Shown here: in pieces, positions 1 through 6,963 of the stretch
How the letters are laid out: the number at the start of each line of letters is the position of its first letter
Numbering within the stretch: the stretch's first letter is position 1
Assembly (NCBI GenBank): GCA_031274075.1
Contig: JAISQQ010000381.1
Span: 1 to 8,898, forward strand
Origin: Accumulibacter sp.
Lineage (GTDB): Bacteria > Pseudomonadota > Gammaproteobacteria > Burkholderiales > Rhodocyclaceae
Direction of reading: 5' to 3'
DNA length: 8,898 nucleotides
The notes under the pieces: model-generated
Told to the model about the DNA's origin: nothing
The model's database searches: none
What the model saw: the letters and a program-made list of their open reading frames with translations, nothing else
Made by a program: the position numbers and the translations under genes

Positions 1-535
1 CGCCATTGAACTCGCCGCCTCGCCAAACGCGGACAAAGCCTTGCTCGCCCGCGTCGAAACCGAACTGGCCGCCCCTGACCCGGCGCGCGTCCACTCACTG
101 ATGGAAGAATGCAGGACCGCGCTTCTCAAGCTGGCCGAGGAAGAAAGGTCGCAAAACATTCGTCAGGCAATGCTCTCCGGGCTGTCGGGCCTGGGCTATG
201 AAGTGCGCGAGGGCATGGAAACCATGTGGGCGGAAAACGGCAAACTTATTCTTTCCAATACCGCAAGGCCCGGCTATGGCGTGGAAATTCTGGGGAAAAA
301 CGCGAAGCGCGTACAACTGCGCCCTGTCGCACTCACGAGCAATCACGACAAAAGCCGCGACCGTGACATTGAAACCCTCTTTTGCGGCGAAGTTAACGGT
401 TTGCAGGCGCATATGGCGCAACAAGGACTGGAACTTTCCATCGTCCAGGCACGCGCCGTCGGGGAAGTGCCCGTAAAAGTCATCGGGAGTGACGAACAAA
501 GAGAAGCCATGCGTCCGTTTGCCAGAACCATGTAA
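1..535 (+). CDS. Hypothetical protein, C-terminal part (5' end outside window)
   Basis: The reading frame is open from base 2 to the TAA at 533-535, so the start probably lies before the window; a TTG at 41 is in frame but has no special support. I do not recognise the family. The visible part starts with a charged, Glu/Arg-rich helical stretch that may be the end of a coiled coil. A compact domain follows, containing LSGLGYEVREGME, then GYGVEILG and RVQLRPVAL, and near the end RDRDIETLFCGEV and VPVKVIG. There is no signal peptide or membrane segment in this part. Base composition differs from the rest: bases 241-300 are 47% GC and 361-420 are 53%, against 80% in 5881-5940. This suggests an accessory or transferred gene. 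It converges on parB, where the atp operon is often found in related bacteria. Function unknown. Confidence 0.7.
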   Translation, partial: AIELAASPNADKALLARVETELAAPDPARVHSLMEECRTALLKLAEEERSQNIRQAMLSGLSGLGYEVREGMETMWAENGKLILSNTARPGYGVEILGKNAKRVQLRPVALTSNHDKSRDRDIETLFCGEVNGLQAHMAQQGLELSIVQARAVGEVPVKVIGSDEQREAMRPFARTM

Positions 536-537
536 AA

Positions 538-551
538 AACAGGCGCCTGTT
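538..551 (-). terminator. Possible weak terminator palindrome
   Basis: A perfect 14-bp palindrome, AACAGGCGCCTGTT, starts 3 bp after the stop of the left-hand gene. Read on the minus strand it is followed by a run of Ts, so it could end transcripts leaving parB through the repeat element. On the plus strand no T-run follows. The stem is only 5 bp if a 4-base loop is allowed, so this is a weak candidate. Confidence 0.25.
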
Positions 552-570
552 CATTATCGGAAAGCTTGCA

Positions 571-754
571 AGAAGCTGTTTTGGAAATTAGAAAGACATT
601 TGAGAAGCCGATGGATCATCCAGGGTAGGGCGCGATCTCCGAGCGCGCCGGGGGGCGGCGGTTTCGGAGAAACCGCCCTACCTTCCCCCAGGGTTTGAAT
701 TGAGGTTTTTGGGATCCAAGCATTTCTCGTACCCATTTTTTTAAAACAGCTTCT
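571..754. mobile_element. MITE-like element, copy 1 (184 bp)
   Basis: The element begins AGAAGCTGTTTT and ends AAAACAGCTTCT, a perfect 12-bp terminal inverted repeat. A second copy lies at 8113-8310. The two align over the full length with about 12 mismatches (about 93% identity) and one 14-bp length difference. There is no coding capacity, which fits a non-autonomous element moved by a transposase encoded elsewhere. I could not find a target-site duplication at either copy. The last base (754) is the first plus-strand base of the parB stop triplet, so the insertion abuts the end of parB exactly. The interior carries hairpins described separately. I cannot assign the terminal repeats to an IS family with certainty. 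Confidence 0.82.
624..682. repeat. REP-like palindromic core of the MITE-like element
   Basis: The core can fold in two ways. In one, 624-632 (GGTAGGGCG) pairs with 674-682, and 636-642 (TCTCCGA) pairs with 664-670, giving one long imperfect hairpin. In the other, two short hairpins form: 629-634 with 644-649, and 657-665 with 669-677 (GGCGGTTTC, loop GGA). The two short-hairpin loops are complementary to each other. The same core is present in copy 2, where the first short hairpin is extended to a perfect 8-bp stem. This resembles REP/BIME-type palindromes. Confidence 0.7.
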
Positions 755-1605
755 CAGCGGAAACGCTGCAAGATGCCGTCCAGTTGATCCAGACCGCCGA
801 ACTGGATCTGTATCCGGCCCGCGCCTTTCTTGTTGGCGCGGATTTCGACGTGCGCGCCGAGCAGGTCCGAAAGCTCTTCCTGCAGGCGTCGCACGTCGTG
901 GTCGGGCGTCTTGGCTTCGGGGGTTTTCGGCTGTTTGAGCGAATTCTGCGCCAGCCGTTCGGTCTCGCGCACCGACAGGCCCTTCTGCACCACGCGCTGG
1001 GCGAGCTGGATCTGCGCCGCGCCCTCCAGCGGCAGCAGGGCGCGCGCGTGGCCCATGTCGATCTCGCCGGACATCAACAGCTCCTGCACCGGCGGGACGA
1101 GCTGCAGCAGGCGCAGGAGGTTCGACGCGGCCGGACGGGAACGGCCGACCGCGTCGGCCGCCTGCTGGTGCGTCATGGAAAACTCGTCGACCAGGCGCTG
1201 CAGGCCGTGCGCTTCTTCCAGCGGATTGAGGTTCTCGCGCTGGATGTTTTCGATCAGCGACATGGCCAGCGCCGACTCGTCGGGAATTTCGCGGATCAGC
1301 GCCGGCACCTCGCTCATCCCGGCCATTTGCGCGGCGCGCCAGCGGCGCTCGCCGGCGACGATCTCGAAACGCTCCTCGCCGCCGCCGATCGGGCGCACCA
1401 GGATCGGCTGCATCAGTCCCTGGGCGCGGATCGACGCGGCGAGTTCCTCCAGCGACGCCTTGTCCATGCGCGTGCGCGGCTGGTATCTGCCGGGCTGCAG
1501 GCCGCCCACCGGCAGGCTGCGCTGCTGTTCCTTGCCCGGCGTCTCGTTGCCGTCGAGCAGCGCGTCGAGGCCGCGTCCGAGTCCTTTTTTCTGCTTCGAG
1601 TTCAT
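754..1605 (-). CDS. parB: ParB, chromosome partition CTPase/DNA-binding protein
   Basis: A 283-residue ParB of chromosomal (Spo0J) type, which binds parS sites, loads as a CTP-dependent clamp and stimulates ParA. The N-terminal KGLGRGLDALL (residues 7-17) is the conserved ParA-contacting peptide. The CTP-binding N-terminal domain has GERRWRA (85-91) and ENIQREN (119-125). A helix-turn-helix around residues 145-168 has THQQAADAVGRSRPAASNLL, and the C-terminal dimerisation domain ends in QLDGILQRFR. The ATG at 1605 overlaps the parA stop (ATGA), and AAGGA lies about 8 bases upstream, so translation is probably coupled to parA. The reading frame extends further upstream inside parA, but the family N-terminus fixes this start. 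The TGA stop shares one base with the end of the MITE-like element. Length is normal, so the insertion did not truncate the protein. Confidence 0.97.
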   Translation of the reverse strand: MNSKQKKGLGRGLDALLDGNETPGKEQQRSLPVGGLQPGRYQPRTRMDKASLEELAASIRAQGLMQPILVRPIGGGEERFEIVAGERRWRAAQMAGMSEVPALIREIPDESALAMSLIENIQRENLNPLEEAHGLQRLVDEFSMTHQQAADAVGRSRPAASNLLRLLQLVPPVQELLMSGEIDMGHARALLPLEGAAQIQLAQRVVQKGLSVRETERLAQNSLKQPKTPEAKTPDHDVRRLQEELSDLLGAHVEIRANKKGAGRIQIQFGGLDQLDGILQRFR

Positions 1606-2402
1606 GCCTGGTTTCCTTGTCCGGCGGGAGGAGGAGGCGCCGCGCCGCCGCGTTCGAGGATTTCCCGCGCCAGCGCGTCGTAGGCCAGCGCGCCCTTGGA
1701 CTGGCGGTCGAAGGCGATCACCGGCTTGCCGTAGGAGGGCGCTTCCGCGAGGCGGACGTTGCGCGGGATGATGGCGCGATAGACCTTGTCGCCGAAGTGC
1801 CCGACGAGTTCGCCGGAAACCTGCTGCGTCAGCGTCGAGCGCGGGTCGAACATGGTGCGCAGCAGACCTTCGATCTCCAGCCGCGGATTGAGTTTGGCGC
1901 GCACTTTCTTGAGCGTCGCCACGAGGTCGGTCAGCCCTTCCAGCGCGTAGTATTCGCACTGCATCGGGATCATCACCGCGTGCGCCGCCGCCAGCCCGTT
2001 GACCGTCAGCATGTTGAGCGCCGGCGGGCAGTCCATGAGGATGAAATCGTAGTCGGCGAGGACCGGCGAGAGCGCGTCGCGCAGGCGAAATTCGCGTCCT
2101 TCCATCTCGATCAGTTCGACTTCCGCGCCGGCCAGCTCGCGGTTGGCGGGCAGCACGTCGAAGCTGAACTCGGTGTGCAGGCGCGCCGCGTCGAGCGTCG
2201 AACGCCCGATCAGGATCTGGTAGACCGTCGGCAGCGCTTCGCGCTTGACGATGCCGCAGCCGGTCGTGGCGTTGCCCTGCGGATCGAGGTCGACCATCAG
2301 CACGCGCTGCCCGAGCGCGCCCAGGCAGGCCGACAGGTTGACGGCGGTCGTCGTCTTGCCGACGCCGCCTTTCTGATTGGTCACCGCCAATATTCTCGCC
2401 AC
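1602..2402 (-). CDS. parA: ParA, chromosome partition ATPase (Soj family)
   Basis: A 266-residue ParA/Soj ATPase that partners ParB to separate origin regions, acting on the nucleoid. The deviant Walker A motif KGGVGKTT is at residues 11-18, with both the signature Lys (K11) and the catalytic Lys. The Walker A' motif VLMVDLDPQGN is at 34-44, and FILMDCPPAL is the Walker B-type strand. The short form has no N-terminal DNA-binding domain, which is typical of chromosomal ParA. The C-terminus has a Pro/Gly-rich tail (GGAAPPPPAGQG), probably disordered. The start codon is GTG at 2402, chosen because AGGAGA lies at 2416-2411 and because family members begin just before ILAVTNQKGG. The stop overlaps the parB start by 4 bp. 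It lies 122 bp downstream of rsmG. Confidence 0.97.
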   Translation of the reverse strand: MARILAVTNQKGGVGKTTTAVNLSACLGALGQRVLMVDLDPQGNATTGCGIVKREALPTVYQILIGRSTLDAARLHTEFSFDVLPANRELAGAEVELIEMEGREFRLRDALSPVLADYDFILMDCPPALNMLTVNGLAAAHAVMIPMQCEYYALEGLTDLVATLKKVRAKLNPRLEIEGLLRTMFDPRSTLTQQVSGELVGHFGDKVYRAIIPRNVRLAEAPSYGKPVIAFDRQSKGALAYDALAREILERGGAAPPPPAGQGNQA

Positions 2403-2410
2403 CTTGCTTG

Positions 2411-2416
2411 TCTCCT
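2411..2416 (-). promoter_or_regulatory. Shine-Dalgarno site for parA
   Basis: AGGAGA on the minus strand, 8 bases before the GTG at 2402. It supports the GTG as the true start of parA. Confidence 0.75.
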
Positions 2417-2443
2417 GTTTTCCCGATGTCCCGCCGCCTGGAG

Positions 2444-2459
2444 CGTTTCACGTTTTGGT
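2444..2459. promoter_or_regulatory. Possible half parS site upstream of parA
   Basis: The 9-base stretch GTTTCACGT at 2445-2453 matches the left half and centre of the parS consensus TGTTTCACGTGAAACA. The right half does not match (9 of 16 overall). It sits between rsmG and parA, where ParB binding could autoregulate parAB. A similar 16-mer (14 of 16 bases) occurs at 8099-8114 upstream of mutY, so a dispersed short repeat is an equally good explanation. Confidence 0.25.
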
Positions 2460-2471
2460 ACGGACGGCGAC

Positions 2472-2531
2472 CATTTCGACCCCATTTTCATCATTTCGAC
2501 CATTTTCATCGTGCGCTATTCCCGCTATTCC
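2472..2531. repeat. Short tandem repeats in the rsmG-parA spacer
   Basis: CATTTCGACC followed by ATTTTCAT occurs twice in direct order (2472-2491 with two extra Cs, then 2492-2509). Next to it, CGCTATTCC is exactly duplicated at 2514-2522 and 2523-2531, and the second copy contains the rsmG stop codon. The rest of the 122-bp spacer (2403-2524) holds the parA ribosome binding site and the half-parS-like sequence. No clear sigma-70 promoter is visible. Confidence 0.6.
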
Positions 2532-3154
2532 GCCTCGGCCCGGCGCATCACCACCAGATGACGCTCCCCCTCGACCCCAGGCACGGCCAGCGGATGCACC
2601 GCTTCGACGCGCGCCGTGCCGGGCAGGCGGGCGATTTCGTCGCGCGGCCAGACGCCCTTCATCGCCAGCCAGACGCCGTCTTTCACCAGCAAATGCCGCG
2701 TCAGCGCGACGAAATCGGCCAGTTCGGCGAAAGCGCGCGCGACGATCGCGGCCAAGCCAAGCTCGGGATGATACTGTTCGACGCGCCCGTGGTGAACGGA
2801 AATATTCGCCAATTCCAGTTCGATCGCCGCCTGCCGCAGGAACGCCGCTTTCTTGGCGTTGCTGTCGAGCAGCGTCACCGCCAGCCCGGGCCGGGCGATG
2901 GCCAGCGGGATGCCCGGCGCGCCGCCGCCGCTGCCGGCGTCGAGCAGCCGGCCGGCGGGAACGAAAGGCAGGATCGCCAGCGAATCGAGCAGATGGTGGC
3001 CGAGCGCCTGCTCTTCCTTCAGCGCGGTCAGCCTGTAGGCGCGGTTCCACTTGTAGAGCAGCGCCAGGTAGGCGAGCAGTTTTTCCCGCCGTTCGCCGGG
3101 TAGCTCGACGCCCAGCGCCGCCAGCCCGCGGGCCAGCCGCTCCGCCGGATTCAT
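2525..3154 (-). CDS. rsmG: RsmG, 16S rRNA m7G527 methyltransferase
   Basis: A 209-residue member of the GidB/RsmG family, which methylates N7 of G527 in 16S rRNA using S-adenosylmethionine; loss gives low-level streptomycin resistance in several bacteria. The family block [11 protein letters not shown] (residues 34-44) with HHLLDSL (53-59) precedes the SAM-binding loop [14 protein letters not shown] (70-83). Length matches the family. The ATG at 3154 overlaps the mnmG stop by 4 bp (ATGA). No Shine-Dalgarno sequence is visible before it, so translation probably depends on ribosomes finishing mnmG. The TAG stop falls inside a duplicated 9-mer, but the C-terminus looks complete. The mnmG-rsmG pairing is classic and supports the call. 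Confidence 0.97.
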   Translation of the reverse strand: MNPAERLARGLAALGVELPGERREKLLAYLALLYKWNRAYRLTALKEEQALGHHLLDSLAILPFVPAGRLLDAGSGGGAPGIPLAIARPGLAVTLLDSNAKKAAFLRQAAIELELANISVHHGRVEQYHPELGLAAIVARAFAELADFVALTRHLLVKDGVWLAMKGVWPRDEIARLPGTARVEAVHPLAVPGVEGERHLVVMRRAEAE

Positions 3155-5073
3155 GCCGGCCCGCGCGCCGCCGCGAGCGCGGCGTGCTTGAGATGGATGA
3201 GCAGGATCGAGATCGCCGCCGGCGTCATCCCCTGGAGGCGCGACGCCTGGCCGATGGTCTGCGGACGATGCCGGATCAGCTTCTGGCGAAGCTCGGCCGA
3301 CAGGCCGCCGATCTTGGCGTAGTCGAGATCGTCCGGCAGCGGCGTTTCCTCGTGGGACGAGTTGCGCGCCACTTCCTCGGCCTGCCGCTCGATGTAGCCC
3401 TGGTACTTGGCCTGGATCTCGACCTGTTCGGCGACTTGCGGATCGGCGACGCCACCGCCGCCACCACCGCCGCCACCGCCAGACTCGCCGATGCCCAGCG
3501 CCATCAGCCGGGAATAATCGACGTCCGGCCGGCGCAACAGGTCGAAAAGCGTGTATTCGCGCTCGATCGGTTTACCCAGCACGCCGGCCAGCGCGGCCAT
3601 GTCGACGCGGCCCGGACGCGCCCAGGTCGACCTGAGGCGCTCCCGCTCGCGGGCGATCGCCTCGCGCTTGGCGCAGAACGCCGACCAGCGCGCCTCGCCG
3701 ACCAGCCCGAGCCGGCGTCCGGTCTCGGTCAGGCGCAGGTCGGCGTTGTCCTCGCGCAGCGACAGCCGGTATTCGGCGCGGCTGGTGAACATCCGGTACG
3801 GCTCGGACACGCCGCGCGTCACCAGGTCGTCGACCAGCACGCCGAGGTAGGCCTCGTCGCGGCGCGGCCACCACGGCGCTTCGCCCCGCGCCTTGAGCGC
3901 GGCGTTGGCGCCGGCCAGCAAGCCCTGCGCGGCGGCTTCCTCGTAGCCGGTCGTGCCGTTGATCTGGCCGGCGAAAAAGAGGCCGTCGATGGCCCGGGTC
4001 TCCAGCGAGGCGCGCAGCCCGGCCGGATCGAAGTAGTCGTACTCGATGGCGTAGCCCGGACGCAGGATGTGGCAGTTTTCCAGCCCCTTCATCGAGCGCA
4101 CCAAGGCCAGTTGCACGTCGAACGGCAGGCTCGTCGAGATGCCGTTCGGATAGATTTCATGCGTCGCCAGCCCTTCCGGCTCGAGGAAGACGTGGTGGCT
4201 GTCCTTGGCCGCGAAGCGATGGATCTTGTCCTCGATCGACGGGCAGTAGCGCGGCCCGACGCCTTCGATGACGCCGGTGTACATCGGCGAGCGGTTAAGC
4301 CCGCCGCGGATGATCTCGTGCGTGCGGGCGTTGGTGGCGGCCACCCAGCACGGCATCTGGCGCGGATGCCGCGCCGCGTCGCCGAGGAAGGAGAACACCG
4401 GCAAGGGATCGTCGGAATGCTGTTCCGCCAGCAGCGAAAAATCGATCGTCCGCCCGTCGAGGCGCGGCGGGGTGCCGGTCTTCAGGCGGCCGGCCGGCAG
4501 TTGCAGTTCGCGCAGGCGCGCCGCCAGCGCCAGCGCCGGCATTTCCCCCATGCGTCCCCCGGCGGACTGCGACAGGCCGACGTGGATGCGCCCGTTGAGA
4601 AAGGTTCCGGCGCACAGCACCACGGCGCGCGCCGGGAAACGGACGCCGTGCTGCGTGACCACCCCGGCGGCCCGTCCGCCCTCCAGGATCAGGTCGTCGC
4701 AGGACTGCGCGAAGAGCGTCAGCCGCGGCTGGTTTTCCAGCCGCCGGCGGATCGCCTGGCGGTACAGCGCGCGGTCGGCCTGCGCGCGCGTGGCGCGCAC
4801 CGCCGGTCCCTTGCTGGCGTTGAGGATGCGGAACTGGATGCCGGCCTCGTCGATGGCCGCGGCCATCGCTCCGTCGAGCGCGTCCACCTCCTTGACCAGA
4901 TGCCCTTTGCCGATGCCGCCGATCGACGGGTTGCAGCTCATCGCGCCGAGCGTATCGAGATGGTGCGTGAGCAGCAGGGTGCTGGCGCCCATGCGCGCGC
5001 TGGCCAGCGCCGCCTCGGCGCCGGCGTGGCCGCCGCCGGCCACGATGACGTCGAAAGGTTCGGGATAAGGCAT
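3151..5073 (-). CDS. mnmG: MnmG (GidA), FAD-dependent tRNA uridine-34 modification enzyme
   Basis: A 640-residue MnmG, which works with MnmE (TrmE) to make 5-carboxymethylaminomethyluridine at the wobble base of certain tRNAs, using FAD and methylene-tetrahydrofolate. The FAD-binding GGGHAG is at residues 13-18. The signature [13 protein letters not shown] (45-57) includes the conserved C47, and the second conserved cysteine is in RYCPSIEDK. The C-terminal helical MnmE- and tRNA-binding domain has [14 protein letters not shown] and [19 protein letters not shown]. The ATG at 5073 is chosen because the family starts a few residues before PFDVIV; no strong ribosome binding site precedes it. Unusual: ten consecutive glycines at residues 532-541, in a loop just before AEQVE that has no poly-glycine in E. 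coli MnmG. First gene of the mnmG-rsmG-parA-parB cluster. Confidence 0.98.
   Translation of the reverse strand: MPYPEPFDVIVAGGGHAGAEAALASARMGASTLLLTHHLDTLGAMSCNPSIGGIGKGHLVKEVDALDGAMAAAIDEAGIQFRILNASKGPAVRATRAQADRALYRQAIRRRLENQPRLTLFAQSCDDLILEGGRAAGVVTQHGVRFPARAVVLCAGTFLNGRIHVGLSQSAGGRMGEMPALALAARLRELQLPAGRLKTGTPPRLDGRTIDFSLLAEQHSDDPLPVFSFLGDAARHPRQMPCWVAATNARTHEIIRGGLNRSPMYTGVIEGVGPRYCPSIEDKIHRFAAKDSHHVFLEPEGLATHEIYPNGISTSLPFDVQLALVRSMKGLENCHILRPGYAIEYDYFDPAGLRASLETRAIDGLFFAGQINGTTGYEEAAAQGLLAGANAALKARGEAPWWPRRDEAYLGVLVDDLVTRGVSEPYRMFTSRAEYRLSLREDNADLRLTETGRRLGLVGEARWSAFCAKREAIARERERLRSTWARPGRVDMAALAGVLGKPIEREYTLFDLLRRPDVDYSRLMALGIGESGGGGGGGGGGVADPQVAEQVEIQAKYQGYIERQAEEVARNSSHEETPLPDDLDYAKIGGLSAELRQKLIRHRPQTIGQASRLQGMTPAAISILLIHLKHAALAAARGPA
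3451..3480 (-). repeat. GGN trinucleotide repeat encoding Gly10 in MnmG
   Basis: Ten GGC/GGT codons in a row encode residues 532-541 of MnmG. The tract is a coding microsatellite: changes in copy number by whole units would keep the frame. It lies in a linker before the C-terminal domain. Confidence 0.9.
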
Positions 5074-5129
5074 GGAAATGGCAGGCCGTGGGAAGATTCG
5101 GGAAGTGCCGGCGGGTTTTGTGAAAAGCC

Positions 5130-5150
5130 GCGAATTCTACGCCAATTCGC
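5130..5150 (-). promoter_or_regulatory. Candidate mnmG promoter -10 within an inverted repeat
   Basis: On the minus strand TAGAAT (5139-5134, 5 of 6 to TATAAT) is followed by a GC-rich stretch, as in growth-regulated promoters of translation genes. It lies in an inverted repeat, GCGAATT (5130-5136) and AATTCGC (5144-5150), with a 7-base spacer, which could be an operator. No good -35 hexamer is seen at 16-18 bases. The rest of 5074-5262 has no gene. On the plus strand, TTGCCT near 5225 with TAACGT 17 bases later is a poor promoter match for the receiver/TPR gene. Confidence 0.4.
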
Positions 5151-5262
5151 TGAAAAATAACAGGTTTTCGAGGAGTTCCGGGAACCGATCGGCGCACGCT
5201 TGTGGAATTTGGCGCAGGTATGGCTTGCCTGAAAGCCCACAGTCGCGTAACGTATTTATTCC

Positions 5263-6963
5263 ATGAGCGTACCCGATCTCCAAAATACCCAGGAATTGCT
5301 CAGACGGCTGGGCAAGGGCCTGGAACGTCTGCGCGTGCTGATCGTCGACCGCCACAGCGGCGCGCGCAATTCCCTGCGCATCCTCTTGTCGACGCTCGGC
5401 ATCACCGCCATCCACAACGCGGCGACCTCGGTGGAAGTCCTGCGGCACGTCAAGTCCAATGAATTCGACATCATCCTGGCCGACTACGTTCTCGACGATG
5501 GACGCGACGGACAGCAGTTGCTCGAAGAGCTGCGGCAGCAGCGGCTCATCTCGCTGTCGACGGTGTACATGCTGATCACCGCGGAACGCGCCTACCAGAA
5601 CGTCGCCTCGGTCGCCGAGCTGACGCCCGACGACTACCTGATCAAGCCCTTCACTGCCGATTTGCTCGAGAGCCGCCTGGTGCGGGCGCTCTACAAGAAA
5701 AAGTTCTTCGAACAGGTTTTTCGCCACCTCGACGGCGGCGCGCTGGCCGCCGCGCTGGCGGCGTGCGAGAAGCTGCTCGAACGCGGCGAGCCCCAGTTCT
5801 TCGGCGACGTGCTGCGCCACAAGGGCGCCATCCTCAACGCGCTCGGCCGCCACGAGGAAGCGAGAAGCGTCTACCAGCAGGCGCTCGAACTCACCGCGGC
5901 GCCGTGGGCGCGCATGGGACTCGCCGTCGCCCTGCGCGGCTTGGGCGAACTGGCCGAGGCCGAGCGCATCGGTGCGGCGCTGATCGGCGAATTTCCCGAA
6001 TATATGGCCGCCTACGATTTCGTCGCCAGTGTGTGCGAGGAGCGCGGCGACCTGGCCAAGGCCCAGGAAACGCTGCAAAAAGCCACCGCCATTTCCCCCA
6101 ACAATTCGCTCCGCCAACGCATGACCGGCGACGTCGCCGTGCGCAACAAGGACCTCGACGCCGCCGAACGCGCCTACGGCAAGGTGTTCGAGCGGCGGCG
6201 CGGCTCGTCGCTGCGGGTGATCGACGATTACGCCAACCTGACGCGCGTCATGCTCGATCGCGGCCAGACCGACGGCGCGCGCCGGGTGACGCAGGAACTG
6301 CGCCGCGACTGGCGCGGCAATTCGCAGGGAGAACTCGCCGCGCTGGTCATGGACAGCCTGTGCGCCAACCAGGAAGGCGAATCGGCCAAGGCGAAGCAGT
6401 TCCTGGAAAAGGCGCTGGCGATGCACGACAGCCTGCGAAACGGCGCCGATCCGCTGGAGTTTTCGCAGAAGATCGCCGTCGACCTGGCGCACGCCTGCCT
6501 GGCGACGGGCGACGAGCCCAGGGCGCGGGAAATCCTCGGCAAGGTCGCCGCCGAGAACCATGAAGACCGCGACGTGATGGCCCAGATCCAGTCCATTTTC
6601 GCCAAGACCGGCAAGGAGGAAGCCGGCCAGGACCTGCTCGCCGAGGTCGGGCGGGAAATCGTCGAACTCAACCAGCGCGGCGAACAGGCGGCGCGCAGCG
6701 GCGACGACCCGGCGGCGGTGCAAATGCTGATCGACGCCGCCGAGCGCGTCCCCAGCGTGCAGTTCCTGACCGACGCCGCCCGGGCCATCTTCACCTTGTT
6801 CGACCACAAGGGATGGAACGAAGAGATGGCCGAGCGCGGCTTGCGCTATCTTCGCTTCGCCCAGGCCAAGGACGCGCGCAACCCGAAGGTCGTCTCGGCG
6901 CGCGAACTGTACCTCCAGGTGGCGCGCAAATACGGCATCGAGGCGGTGCCGTTGGTCAGATGA
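5263..6963 (+). CDS. Response regulator receiver protein with C-terminal TPR repeats
   Basis: A 566-residue cytoplasmic protein. Residues 24-140 form a CheY-like receiver domain with phospho-acceptor D74 (ILADYVLDD), switch threonine T106 (MLITAER) and conserved lysine K128 (DYLIKPF). The acidic pocket is altered: the usual Asp pair after the first strand reads VDRH (D29-R30). From about residue 150 on, the protein is helical with TPR-like units (for example NALGRHEEARSVYQQALEL and CEERGDLAKAQETLQKA), which usually mediate protein contacts. There is no DNA-binding or enzymatic output domain, so signalling is probably through a TPR partner. Receiver-TPR proteins of this type occur in proteobacteria, but the role is not known to me. 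No histidine kinase is nearby. The ATG at 5263 has no clear ribosome binding site, but it lies just before the receiver fold. The gene is divergent from mnmG, and its TGA abuts a large inverted repeat. Confidence 0.93.
   Translation: MSVPDLQNTQELLRRLGKGLERLRVLIVDRHSGARNSLRILLSTLGITAIHNAATSVEVLRHVKSNEFDIILADYVLDDGRDGQQLLEELRQQRLISLSTVYMLITAERAYQNVASVAELTPDDYLIKPFTADLLESRLVRALYKKKFFEQVFRHLDGGALAAALAACEKLLERGEPQFFGDVLRHKGAILNALGRHEEARSVYQQALELTAAPWARMGLAVALRGLGELAEAERIGAALIGEFPEYMAAYDFVASVCEERGDLAKAQETLQKATAISPNNSLRQRMTGDVAVRNKDLDAAERAYGKVFERRRGSSLRVIDDYANLTRVMLDRGQTDGARRVTQELRRDWRGNSQGELAALVMDSLCANQEGESAKAKQFLEKALAMHDSLRNGADPLEFSQKIAVDLAHACLATGDEPRAREILGKVAAENHEDRDVMAQIQSIFAKTGKEEAGQDLLAEVGREIVELNQRGEQAARSGDDPAAVQMLIDAAERVPSVQFLTDAARAIFTLFDHKGWNEEMAERGLRYLRFAQAKDARNPKVVSARELYLQVARKYGIEAVPLVR

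Noticed and set aside
538..551. Terminator of the left-hand plus-strand gene
   Set aside because: The T-run is on the wrong side for plus-strand transcripts; it could serve only minus-strand transcription.
754..2451. ParB frame extended upstream to 565 residues
   Set aside because: The extension is parA read in another frame. The ParB N-terminal motif and the ATGA overlap fix the start at 1605.
2377..5160. Long plus-strand open frame across parA, rsmG and mnmG
   Set aside because: It lies opposite three well-supported genes, has an Arg/Ala/Pro-rich composition typical of GC-rich antisense frames, and has no family motif.
2403..5262. Replication origin near mnmG-parAB
   Set aside because: The gene context is origin-proximal in many bacteria, but I see no cluster of DnaA boxes, no AT-rich unwinding region, and no dnaA or rpmH.
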